Below are positions 41,388 to 53,200 of a stretch of DNA of 64,000 bases, piece by piece; the first letter of the stretch is position 1; each line of letters starts with the position of its first letter. The stretch is taken from contig BDSL01000048.1 of assembly GCA_003116995.1 (NCBI GenBank), positions 62,001 to 126,000 on the forward strand, given 5' to 3'. The notes under the pieces are model-generated. The model saw nothing but the letters and a program-made list of their open reading frames with translations, made no database searches and was not told the DNA's origin. Both the position numbers and the translations under genes were made by a program. This stretch comes from Yamagishiella unicocca (taxonomy: Eukaryota; Chlorophyta; Chlorophyceae; Chlamydomonadales; Volvocaceae).

Positions 41388-42168
41388 CTACACCTTGGCC
41401 TTGATGGCCCCCGACTCTACCATGAACGGCACCTCAGCCGCCAGCCACGGCGCCAAGCCCAGGCATAGCGCGTGAGCAACACCGAAGTGCGGACTGCAGG
41501 GCGGTAGGGCGGAGAGGGGACCAGTTGGACCTCGAGGAGGCCGGAACAGCAGGTGCGAGACGAAGGGGGCATGGAGCCGAATAGGCGTGGCCGTACACGA
41601 CACGCAACGCGCTCGGACCTCGCCCCGCCAGGCCTCTTCCATTTAACCAATTAGTTTGGGACGCGGGTGAAGGCTTCTGGGCGCACCTGTTTTTGGACCA
41701 CAGCGGTTTGAAGTGGATGGTTAGGCAGATCTTCCCGCCACGGTACATCTTCGCTGTTTTGCCTTCTAGCTCCGGGAGTTCGATTTCCGGTGCAGTATCC
41801 GGGTAGGTGGCGGGTATATCGAACTGGAAGTCAAACTCATACTTGATGAGCTCGTGCACGTACCAACACTTGCCCGACCAGTGCGTGCCGTCAGCATTTG
41901 GCTGAATGGTGAACCAGTCAGTGTCCGACTCTTTATTCATCTTGATGTAAGTGATGAGGGCGTGCAGCTCCTGCGGATGAGCCACCACAACGCTTGACAG
42001 CGGGCCATCGACTGCCGAAGCCGAACCCAATGCAGATGAAAAGCACTAGTTCTGCACCTGCTTCAATCGGTCCGGCCATTTCTGTTTGTCGCGTGGCCCG
42101 GACTTCTCTGTCAAGAAAGGAATTTTCTTGACGGTCTCCCTTGTCCTGCTATCCCATGACTCTGCCAT
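41388..42168 (-). CDS. UFC1: UFM1-conjugating enzyme E2, UFC1, 3 exons
   Basis: Exons 42168-42058, 41970-41687 and 41493-41388 join in phase to 166 residues, against 167 in human UFC1. Exon 1 starts '[20 protein letters not shown]' and ends '[14 protein letters not shown]', matching the family's N-terminal helix. Exon 2 has '[20 protein letters not shown]', '[20 protein letters not shown]' and the active-site '[17 protein letters not shown]' with catalytic Cys119. Exon 3 gives '[20 protein letters not shown]'. UFC1 takes UFM1 from the E1 UBA5 and passes it to targets with the E3 UFL1, mainly at the ER and ribosome. An in-frame ATG at 42030 in the intron would lose the conserved N-terminal helix, so 42168 was chosen. 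The complete catalytic core implies a working ufmylation pathway, but the partner genes are not in this window. Confidence 0.95.
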
Positions 42169-44231
42169 TCCACAATTTACACGTAACTAGCTAATGGATT
42201 ATAAATGGTGTTTGCTGCGGAAAAAGTTGCTCCAGGCTACGCGACCGAGGCAAGCTATGGACTGGTGTCTGTTGAGGACCGCACCAATCCTTCAAGCATG
42301 CTTGTTGTAGTAATCGGACTCACCAGCAAGCCGGAAGCAAGCAACGAGTATGGTCGTTAAGCCGTTAACGTGTTTGTTGTACAGCGCGCCAAGATTATCA
42401 CCAGCAGCCGCAGCAGGTGAGATTAGTGGCAAGGCCTCAGGGCATCTGCATAACTGCACCAGTAACTCGTTCGCATTATTTGGTGATTCGATTGCTGCTT
42501 AACCGATTGGCGTCGTAGTTGTCAAGCGCGTTGCCGGTTTGGAGATATTTCAGCTGTCTACCCTGAAAAGAGGGTTTTAACTTGGCATTCCGGTGACAAA
42601 CCATTGGGGCAGCTAATTATAAATCAACAAAGGGGCGTAGCGAAGGGCATTTGACGCTTTCCCAGGTCTGCCTTGTGCTACGGTTCCTCAGGGCCGTGTC
42701 GCAGGCCACCAGGTTCCCTGGGGCTACCTACGCATACCTCTGTATGCTGTGTGTTAGCTTATGTAGAGAGGTATGCCTGGGTTTGCAGCTACCAGCTAGC
42801 CTCGCGACTGATAGAAGCCACCCTAGCCAGCCAGGATCCCAAGGTGTCCTTGACCCCGGCAGCTGTGTGAGAGGATACGACTGTTGCTAATGGATTTGCT
42901 GCCCGTTAACTCACCTGACATACGGTACCGGTCCTGGAATCCCGCTGGAATCATTGATGCGCGGACTGACGAGCAGCAGGACAGCTGAAATGAGGACCAT
43001 CGCCGCCTTGGCAGCTGCGACTTCGCGATCCATCCGTCTCCTCAGTGGTTCAACTTATCCCAAGTGCGGTGGCCGCCTCCAGTAAAGGCGATCCTTAACC
43101 CGCCTACCTGCTGCTCGGCGGCCAGCTCGCCAACCACCAATGAAGCGCCAGAACTAATGCGTCAGGCCGTAACGCGTTCTATAATGAGCGGTGGATAGTG
43201 CGAACGCCCCTGCGAACGCCCCGTTTCTTCCCGAGCTGTACAAACTGCCCTAATTCCCCCTCGTCCCTCCTCGTTAAGTTGACCGCCGATGGCAAGTCAG
43301 TCGTCACAGGGCCGCTGGAGCTGTTCGAGCTGCTGCTGCGGGGGCGCTGCAGGACGGGGGGCGCTGCAGGACGGGTGGCACTGTTGCAGCCGTGCACTGC
43401 CGCGACATGCAGGGAATCCGGGTTGGTGGGTGGGCGGTCACCTCACCGCAGCAGCTGGGCAGCAAGCAGATACCGCGCAGACGTTCCGGTTCATGCCAGC
43501 AACAATGGAGGTATTACGATTACTGGGATGGATTATTGAACGCAAAAAGAGGTAGCAACGTGCACATCCGCTTTCCGCCGGTTCTTGACGTGTCATGACC
43601 CGTGGTTCGGTAGTGCCCGCCATGGTCTGGCTTTGCAACACCATATTGGCGGCCGCACGCACCTCCCAGCCTCAGATCCATACAATTGAGCATTTTGCCT
43701 TCAAGCCGTTGGCAACACGGCGGCTTTTAGACGGAAGAGTGCGACCGCGCTCGAGCTGATCGGACCTTGGACCCATTGGCCGTGGCAACGCGAGTAAAAA
43801 TTGCGCAGTCAGTAGGTGGCTTTTTTCCCCACCAGCTTCTTGGGATCTTTGAGACTCTACGTCTCTGAGGCTCTGCGCGTCTCCTGTCAGGCCACCTGTC
43901 TGTCGCGCGTCCGACCCGCCCCCATCACCACAACGACGTCGGCGGCTCACTGCCGGGACACTCGTTGCCGCCTTGGCCACTGGCGCGCCTGCAGCAGCCT
44001 AGCTACCCGCAGCAACCTCTTCCACCCTGTGACCAGGACGGCCTTGCCGAGGCCTTCGCAGCCGCCTCTGGTATCTCTGCCGCCGCAACGCAGCTGACAG
44101 CTCCGAGCACCAATCGAGTTGAGGGCACGGAACGGGCTACCATTAGCCAGGCTATACCTCCTAGCGTGCACCTCCAGGAGGTGCTGACAGTCCGCCCTCA
44201 CCTCCAGCCGCCTAGCACGGCCCCCAGCGCA
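42169..44231. other. Intergenic between UFC1 and the LamG-repeat gene (divergent)
   Basis: About 2 kb. The first 1 kb is relatively AT-rich and contains a 10-base inverted repeat at 42732-42776. An ATG-led short frame at 42990 ('MRTIAALAAATSRSIRLLS') and an open stretch near 43265-43350 ('LTADGKSVVTGPLELFELLL') look faintly gene-like but could not be joined into a gene. The promoter of the LamG gene should lie in the right-hand part. Confidence 0.45.
42732..42776. repeat. Short inverted repeat
   Basis: GCATACCTCT at 42732-42741 is repeated as its exact reverse complement AGAGGTATGC at 42767-42776 with a 25-base loop. It could be a fold-back element remnant or chance. Confidence 0.8.
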
Positions 44232-47200
44232 ATGGCCGCCGCGGGGCCGTCGCCCACTCGCCGACCGGTCCCCCGACGACGCCGGACCCGCCTGCTGGCT
44301 GCGACCACAGCCCTGTCGGTGGCCACGACAGCAGCGTTGTTGTCGCAGCTCCTGCTGGTCGCGTATGGAACCCCACCAACAGCGGCGGCTGCGGCGGCCG
44401 TGTCCCTAGACAGCCTGTCTGCCGCGACCCATGGGTCGCGGACCCTGCTACAGGTGAGAGGAGCAAATAGTTGGCGTGTATGCGCGGCCGGTCGACGGGC
44501 CAGGGGAGTAGGCGCCCCGTGTTGCGGCAGCTGCGGGTGCAGGCGGTGTGACGTGTCTGGCCAGGGCACCCCAGTGGTTCTCGTAAACGCAGGAGTGAGT
44601 GTTGTTGGGGATCGCGCCCTTCTTAACAACTGCTGCGTACCAAACCCCGTTTGTATGTCACAGAGTCAACAGGTGGAGCTAGGCGTGCAGCTGGCGGGTA
44701 ATGATACCAACGCCGGCGACGTGAGCGCGGGACCGGCGTTCGGCCAGGACACGGACACCAGCAGCGCCGGCGGTGGCGCCGCTGACGACACGTCGTCGTC
44801 GTCATTGCCTGGGGCCCCAACTATTATGAACGCCAACATCTCGGGGCCCACTAGCGCTGGAGGCACTCAAGGGGTAATTCCTAGCCGCAGCAGCACGCTC
44901 GCGCCGAGTGTGTCAGGTCCCATGCCCGCAGACTTAGGGAACAGGGGGGTTGACTCGAATATCGCCGTTAATAATAATACAGGCCCCCTAGACACCGGCG
45001 CCCCGGCTGACACCATCCCTACCGGAGGCGAAGCCCCCAACGTTACCGCCCCTTACGCGCCAGACGACACACCGATCCCGGAGACCGTGGGTGTTGCACC
45101 CGACTCAGTTGCGGAGTCCGTGCCAGAGGACCCGTCAGCGCCGGGAGCGTCAGAAAGATTTGCATCCCCGACCTCAGCCCCTGAAGGAAATCTTACGCCA
45201 GACATTCTGGGGAATAACAGTATCGGTGAGCCGACCAGCGGCGCCATGAGCGGCGCAGCCCCAGCTGGCGACGCCTTTGCAGCCGCAGACGAGGCAGGCG
45301 CAGCCACCTCCAATATCACCGCCGCCGCCGCTCCGGACGAGGAGCTCAGCAGCCCCAACACTACTGTGGGCAGTGATGCAGCCCCAGCTGGCGGCACCTT
45401 TGCAGCCGCAGACGAGACAGGCGCAGCCATCCCCAATATCACCGCCGCCGCCGGGCCGGATGACGAGCTCAGCAGCCCCAGCCTTAGCAGCCCCAATGCC
45501 ACCAGCGGCAATGATACCGCCACTGAATCAGACTACTCCGAAAGCATTGACCCCAGCGCCAACGTCACCGCCGGATCGGACGAGACCAGCCCGGCGGCGT
45601 CCGACGCGGAAGCCACGCGCCGCGGTGACCAGGCGGACGTGCGCGGCAGCGGTGTCGACGGCGATTCGTGCGACTGGCGGCGCGGCCACCAGGACTGCGA
45701 GGAGCGCTACAGCTGCATCCCCTCCCCCACAAGCTCCACGGCGCCGGGTGAGCGTGGGAGTCGGTGGGCCGGTGCGCTTTGACAGCTTCCTGGTATGCGA
45801 ACCGTGGGTGCGAAACGAATGTGTTTTGGAGGCAGCGCTCTCCGGAAGCAACATTGACACCGCGGGGCCCTCCAGGGTAGGCTCTGTCGGTAAGTGACAT
45901 TTTGTGACATGACGCCCCTCCTCCCCGCCCCCCAGGCACCTGCTACGCCAACCCGGTGGGCGGCAACCCCATCCCGCCCGACCTGTCCGCCCCCGTGGTG
46001 TTCTACCCGCTCACCAACGGCTCCCTCAAGGCCTGGCCGCCCGGATCCGGCGCGGCGTACGACGGTTCAGTGGTTCAAGGGGTGCCATACTGGACGGACG
46101 TGGACGCAGCGGATCCTGACGACCCGTTCCCTGGGGCCCTCACCTGTGACATGGGTGGGTGGGTGGTGGAGACGGGAGGTTGGGGAGGAAATCTGTGGTC
46201 GGGGGTGAGAGGAACGAGCCTCTGGCGGTTCTGTGGATCGTCGGGTTCTGATGTGGGCTCTGTGCAATCTGTGGATGTGGTTTCTGGTCTGGGCTCTGTA
46301 GGTTATCCGGTTGCAGCCTCGGTTCTGCGGATTATCGGGCCGTACGGGCTACCTCCTGTCGTACTGTAACTGCCAACTTTGCCGTCCTGTCGTCCACCCC
46401 GTTTGTACCGCTGTCCTGTCCTACTGCCACCCCCTCAGCTACAAGCTCCCTGGTGGCCTTCAGTGGATTGCCGTACGGCCGCACGGGCGCCTTCACGATT
46501 AACTTCTGGATGCGCAAGCGGCCCGAGGACACCCCGGATGACACCACCAGCAACGACACCACCACAGGCGCCAACAACAGCACCATGGCTGCCGGCTTGA
46601 GCGTTACGCCCTACGAGTACATGCTGAGCCACGTCAACCTGCAGCCGCTGAGCAACCAGGCCAGAAGGTACTCCCCCTTCGAGCGCAACCAGGTGGGCGG
46701 GCGCGGAGGGAGAGGGCGCTGGGTTGGCACTGGGATGGCACTGCGTCCTTCCGACACCTCCCAATCCTTGCAACCCTGCTTGCCGAGTACGTCCCGGGCA
46801 CCCTTTTTATCTCACCCCCCCCTCCCCCGCCCCCGTTTATCTCCCCCTCCCCCCGGCCCCATTGCATCTCCCCGCAGATCACCGTCTACCTGCCGTCCCG
46901 TAACTCCGCACTGTACGGTATCGCCCGGGGCATCGTCAAAGATTCCAATGACGGCCGCATGATGCTATTCCTGGACAGCGACGGAACGGTGGCCGACAAC
47001 TCCAGGGAGGCTCCCGTGTACAGGTATGTGTCATGGCAAGAGCAGAACAGCGAATAACAGTGTTGGGTTGGGCTCACTAAGCCAAACCCTGGTCCTGCCC
47101 GCTGCTCCGCTCCCTCCCCCTCCCTGCAGCACTGCCAACCTGACCGACGGCGAATGGCACATGGTGACGGTGGGCAGCCAGCCGGGGGGCGGACGGGGCT

Positions 47201-50200
47201 GGCGGATGTACGTGGACGGCATGCTGGCGGTGCAGATACCCAGCGCCGACTACCCGCCGGGTAAGAGCGGGAGGGAGTACTGTAAAAACGTGTATTGGCC
47301 ATACGAGGCAAAGGGGGGTGGCTGGTTGTGGCGGGTGCCTCAGCTGCAGTCGATCGACGGTAGGCACCTGTCAAGCAACCCATCGGCACACCAAGGCAAG
47401 GCGCCCACATCAGCCGACCCACTTCCCCTGCTTCCCTCACCCGCCCTCACGCGGCCCACTGCGGTCTTATCCCGACCCGCCACTCGTGCCTACGCTCGCC
47501 TCCAGGTGCCGCCATCTCCTCCTCCCCCTCGGCCTCCTCGTCCTACGAGGTGGACGGCGGCGACCCGCTGTTCCTGGGCGGCCCGCTGCTGCTGTGCGGC
47601 AGGTACGGCGGAGCGCCCAACCGCGCGTACGGCGGGCAGTTGGCGAACCTGGCCGTCTACGACACAGCGCTCACTGCGCGGCAGGTGGAGCTGCTGTACA
47701 ACATGGTGAGCTCAGGATCCAGGGAGGGTGCCAGGGGGGAGAGTCCATTGCCATGTAAGGGTGCCGGGGCCGGGCGCTTGGGCCCACCAGGTTGGGGGAG
47801 GGAGGGTCGTCAGAGAGGAGCCTACTGCAGTAAGGCCTTTCATCGCCGGCCCGTGTGATGACGGGAAGGGAGCAGGTGGAGCAGGTGGAGCGGCCGCCAT
47901 TGCTGCAGCCGTTACTAACAACCCCCTTGGCCCCACCACCACCGCCTCTACCTCACAGGTGATCAGCCCCGACACAGTCCCGCGGCCCACCCTGCCGCTT
48001 CGCCGCCACCCTTGGTACGGCAGCACTTTGCTGACGCCGCCCGAATGGCTGGCGGCGGATGACTCGGACCGCAAGCTGGCGGGGGAGGTACGGAGCCGCA
48101 GCGGTCCAAGGGCGCGACCGCAGGCAGCGGCGGTGCCTGGAGGGGGCGGCGACAATGGAACGGCCCTAGCAGCGGCACTCGACGCTGCCGCGGCGGCGCT
48201 CGCCGAGATGATCGTGAAGACGCTGTCTGGTGTGCAGTACAACCGCAGTGCCGGCATGCCGTGCAGCCTGGACCTGCGGCGGGAGGGCGGTCTGTCGTTC
48301 TGCGAGTCGGGGCTGGTGCGTGATGGGGCGCGGGAGCTGGGGGCGAGATGGCGGTGTTGGTCCCTGCCAGGGCCCGAAGCGGGCGCGCAGGTGAACCCAG
48401 CCGGCTGGAGGGGTAGGAGCGGTAACCCGTAGGTCGGCACCGGAAAGTATTACAACGTGTGAAACGTCACCCCCGAGGGAGGGGTAGGCCACGAGGGCCG
48501 TGACTCCGTCTCATTCCCACCCCGTCCTTACTTTTGCCCGCAACCACCGACCCACCGACCCGCAGGTCTGCGCGCCCATCCACACGCCGCCCCCCCCCAG
48601 CTCGGGGGGCGCTCCTCCGGTCTCCGGCGGCGCAGAAGATAGCGCCGCCGCCGCCGGCAGCAGCGCGGGCAGCGATGCTGCCGACGACGCCCTCTCCTCC
48701 GCTGCCCAGATGCTGGGCGTGTGCGCGCCCCCCGCCCCGGCGATGCTGCTGCCAGCTTCCTGGCCAGCCGACTGGCCCGTGCCGTCTGCGCACTTCCCAC
48801 TGACCCGCGGGTCACTGCGCTCCTGGCCGGCCGGCGCGTACGGCGGCAGCCTTGTGAACGCCTCCTGGGAGTCCGACACGCGCTTCGGGGAGGTGGTGCG
48901 CTGCGACCGGAACCGCAAGAGCAACATCATCCTGGACACCGTACCGTACGGCACGCGGGGCCCTATGGCCGTCAACCTGTGGGTGCGCACCAGCCGGGCG
49001 AACCTGGCGAGCCGGGGCCTCGGCGGCGGCTTCCAGTACGTCTTCTCGCACCAAGGCGCGGGGCCCTTCGAAAGCTTCGGACCCAACCAGGTGACCTGCA
49101 CGGCCTGTCCGCACAGGCTTAGCGCGTTGGTTATGCGAAGTATGCTTGCCTTGGCAGGGGTTGTGACTGCTTGTAAACCTTAAGTCGGTGGCCGCAAAAA
49201 AATGAGTTACGGTATTGGCAGAAGACCGGCACCACGGCGGGTTATGCGTCGGCCTGCAGCCCCCTCCCTCGTGATGCTAACCCTCCGCCCCCCCCTCCGC
49301 ACACGTTACAACCCCTGTCGCCAGATCCACATGTACATCCCCGAGGTGGGCAGCCCCCTGTACGGCATCTCCGTACGGACCATCCTGCGCGACGGCGACG
49401 ACCGCAACCTGGGTCGTGCCAGCGAGGTGTACCTGGACAGCGACGGAGCGGTGGGCAACGACCTGCCGCGGCGCTGGTGTGAGTCGTTTGGGGTGGCACG
49501 ATGTGCACGAAGGGGCTTGGTGTTTAACCCTACCTGTCGTGTAAGGCGCCATGTCCTGTCCAACGCCTCCTTCCATGTCAGCTAAATTTCGGGCCTCGCT
49601 CCTCCTGCTCCTCCCCGCGCCTGCAGCCCCCCGAGACGACGGCGTCGACATCGCTGACGGCGGCTGGCACATGCTGACGCTGTCCACCCATTGGTGCGCC
49701 AGGGAGGGCGGGGAAAGCCTGGCAGTGGTGCATACACTGGTGCCGTGGCGTACAAGGTGTCACGGTTCTTTGTGCGGTCGTGCGCCTCTGCCCGCAGGTC
49801 CGGCCCCGGCTACGCGCTGTACGTGGATGGAGTGCTGCGGGGCGAGCTGGCTCCAGGGGCGGTTCGCAGTACGGCCAACGTCAGCGACACCACAATCGCG
49901 GTGAGGTTGAAGAGGCAGGGGACGGAGCTCGTGTGGGGCGGTGGTCCGGTGGTGTTATGTGTTGGTGTCCGGGGTGTGCGGCCGGTTGCGGCTGGAGCGC
50001 CCCTCGCTTCGCCACCTGCGGTCGCAGCTCCTCTCCGTCACAGCCCCAACGTCGAGTCAGTCCTCGCCACCTACACTTGATCGCTCCCCCCCCTGCCCTC
50101 CTGCTCCTCCCGCGGTACTGCAGGTGTCTGGTGGCGACCCCGCCCAGCTGACCGGCCCCATAGTGCTGTGCGGCCGAGCTGACGGCGAACCCTCCCGCCA

Positions 50201-53200
50201 CTTCAGCGGCTCCCTGGCCGCCCTCAGCATGTGGGATGCAGCGCTAGTGCCCTGGCAGGTGGCCAGCCTGTACGGAAGCTACCAGCGCCAGGCCGTGATG
50301 ATGCCGGCAGGGCGGGTGGTCAAGGGTGAGTCGTCGTACGCGGTCCTGTTGGGGAGGTGATTAGCTACTGGGTTTCAGTGGTGGGTTTCAGGGTCGTGGT
50401 GCATAGCTGGCTGGCAACTCTTCCCCTCCCCTCCCTCGCTGCAACTCTTCCCCTCCCTCGCCCCTAACCGACGCAGGCGGTGGCTACATCTCCGCCTCAG
50501 CCGCCACGGGGGAGCCCTGCGTCTTCCCTCTCTCGTACGGTGGTCGTACCATGTACGGATGCATAAGCCTCAGCGGCGTGCTGAGCTGCCCTGTGCAGGT
50601 GGGGTCAGGTTGCAATGTAGGGGCCTGCGCCGCTGCTGTCCCCCCTTCCTTTCCCTGCCATAACGGACAGGACTAAATACCCTCCCTCGGTACGGCACCT
50701 CAGCATCTGAGAACACCACACCCCCTACCCCGCCTGATCTCGCCCTAACCAACCAGGGCGGGGACTGGGCTGCCTGCTCGCTCAGAAGGCACGTGGGAAG
50801 CATAGCCCTCGCCGCCGACAACACCAGCAGCGCCAGCGACAACAACAGCAGCAGCAGCGACAACACCAGCAGCAGCAGCGACAGTGAGCCCGGCCTGGTT
50901 GGCGTGGCGGTTGGTGTTGGCGGCGAGGGGGACGCACCTGCGGCTGACGCAAGTGGAGGCGGCGATGACGTCATTCGGGGCCTGCTGCCGTACGCCGTCG
51001 CCGACGGCACCATGCTGGGTCCGGCTGGGGGCGGCTTGCCGCGACTGACGGTTGGCGGCCAGGTGGGGATACGTGTAGGGAGATGGGGCACTGGGGCTGG
51101 TGATGGTGCCGGGTTGCTTTGTCCGCCGTCGTTGCCACCTCACCGTTTTCCTGGTGTGACCCTGCCCCCCGCCGCCCAGCTGAACCTCCACTGCTCCGCA
51201 CCCTGGCCCCACTGCCCCCGCAGCTGTGCGTGCTTCCCTTTTCCATCGGCAACGCCACCTTCGTGGACTGCGCCCGTGTGGGCGGCGTGGAGGTGTGCCC
51301 CACTGTGGACGCCTCCCCGGACGGCCCCTCCGCGCAGCTGCTGGAGTGCGCCCCGGTGGTGGCGCGACCCGTGGGCAGCACCCGCTGCCGCGAGGAGGGC
51401 GCCGAGGGGCAGGAGGCGGCGGGGGAGGAGGCAGGGGCAGAGAGTGACGCCGGGCCCCCGGCCAACCCGGCGGCTAAGAACTTCACGCAGTGCGTCAGTC
51501 TGATGGTGCGTGGTGGTGCGGGGAGGACGAGGGACGGTGACCGGCGGGACGAGCTGACTCGAGGTTTCCGCTGCTACATTCACTGCTACAGACATTCCTC
51601 CTGCCGTTTGCCATCCTATGCCTACGCTACGCCCCGGCCTCCTCGCCTGCGCCAGCTCGCTGGTGCTGCGGCCCGCAGCCCCGCAGCCCCGCAGCCCCAG
51701 TGCTTCAGTCCCGGCCACGTACGCCCAGAACCCGCAGTGAACCCCCCGCCCCTCCCCTCCGCCCGACCCCCAGGGCGTGGACGCCTGCCAGACGGAGGAG
51801 GGGCTGTGGCTGGTGTGCCCCCCGCCCCCCAGACGCACCCTTTCCGGCCAGATCTGCCAGGTGGGTATGAGAGGAAACCCGTGGGTCGGCACTGGACAGT
51901 AAAACCGATTAGGCAATATTTGGTAGGTGGCGGGTAGTTGGGTAGCGTAGAACTGGGTCCAGAGCCCAGCACACCCACCGACTGCACCGGTTTCGTGCAT
52001 GACTATTTGGACAACTCCATTCATTTGTGGCTCTTTGCCTCCCCCTCTGCTACATGCTTCTCTGATGCCGTTCGTCACCAGTCATCCAGTACTTCTTAGT
52101 ACCCAGCTCCGCCGCCTAGGCTTGACGGCCATCCCGTCGATCCACCCCGCTTCCGGTCACCTGACCCCACAGGTGCCTTTCAGCTTCGGCGGCATGGTGC
52201 GAACCGACTGCGTGCTGCCCGCCAACGCCACCAGCGACAACAGCGACGGCAGCAGCAGCAGCACCAGCACCAGCACCAGCGGCAGTATCGCCTCCAGCAG
52301 TTTGCGAGAGGTCTGCCCGGCGGCCGACGGCGTGCTGCAGGACTGTGTGGCGACATACGTGCCGCCGCCGACACTGCAGCCCAGGTGAGGGCGGGGCAGG
52401 GGGCTGAGGGAGCGGGAGGCGAGGGGCTAGCGCGTCGTCTGCCGGGTGGGGCCGCAGCTATGACGTGAGGGGGCCGCAGCTATGACGTGAGGGGGCCGCA
52501 GCTATGACGTGAGGGGGCCGCAGCTATGACGTGAGGGGGCCGCAGCTATGACGTGAGGGGGCCGCAGCTATGACGTGAGGGGGCCGCAGCTGTGACGTGA
52601 GGGGGCCGCAGCTGTGACGTGAGGGGGCCGCAGCTGTGACGTGAGGGGGCCGCAGCTGTGGCGTGAGGGGGGTATATGCCGGTGGCGCGATGGCCCTGCG
52701 CCCCCCGCCCGAGTGAACCCACCTGCCCCGCGCTGCCTCTCTTTTAATTTCTCTGCCTCAGCGGCCCATCCGCCCCACCTCCTTCGACGGCCCCCCGCCA
52801 CAACTCCCCGCTGCTGTGCTCCTCGTGTCTCGACACTGCACCTCGTGGCCCGCCCTCCCCCGGCGCCTCCCCGCAGGTACCCCATCCGCTACAGCCTGGA
52901 CCGCCAACGCTGCCTCCCCCCCGGACCCGGAGCCCTGTCCGAGTGCCTCGACTACTCAGCCGCGGCGGAGGACGGCGGCGCACCCGCGGCCGCCTCCGGC
53001 TCCTACGCCGGCAGCGGCGCAGTGGCGGACCTGGCTGGGCGCTACAGCTGCGAGGTGGGCACCCGGGCAAGGAGGCCTGCGGGCGTTAGGGGAGCGTAGC
53101 GGCGGTGGCGGAACTCCGGGCCAACCACAGGCGCCCACTCAACGGCCGCTCCGACCTCAATACCGACTCTACTTTCGTCCCCTCCTGTCGCCTACTCGCT

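Noticed and set aside
42651..42890. Small plus-strand frames near the inverted repeat
   Set aside because: Short, Cys-rich by chance, and without a start context, splice sites or a family motif.
43965..44231. In-frame N-terminal extension of the surface-protein gene
   Set aside because: It would put about 89 residues before the signal sequence. The ATG at 44232 places the hydrophobic segment at a normal distance.
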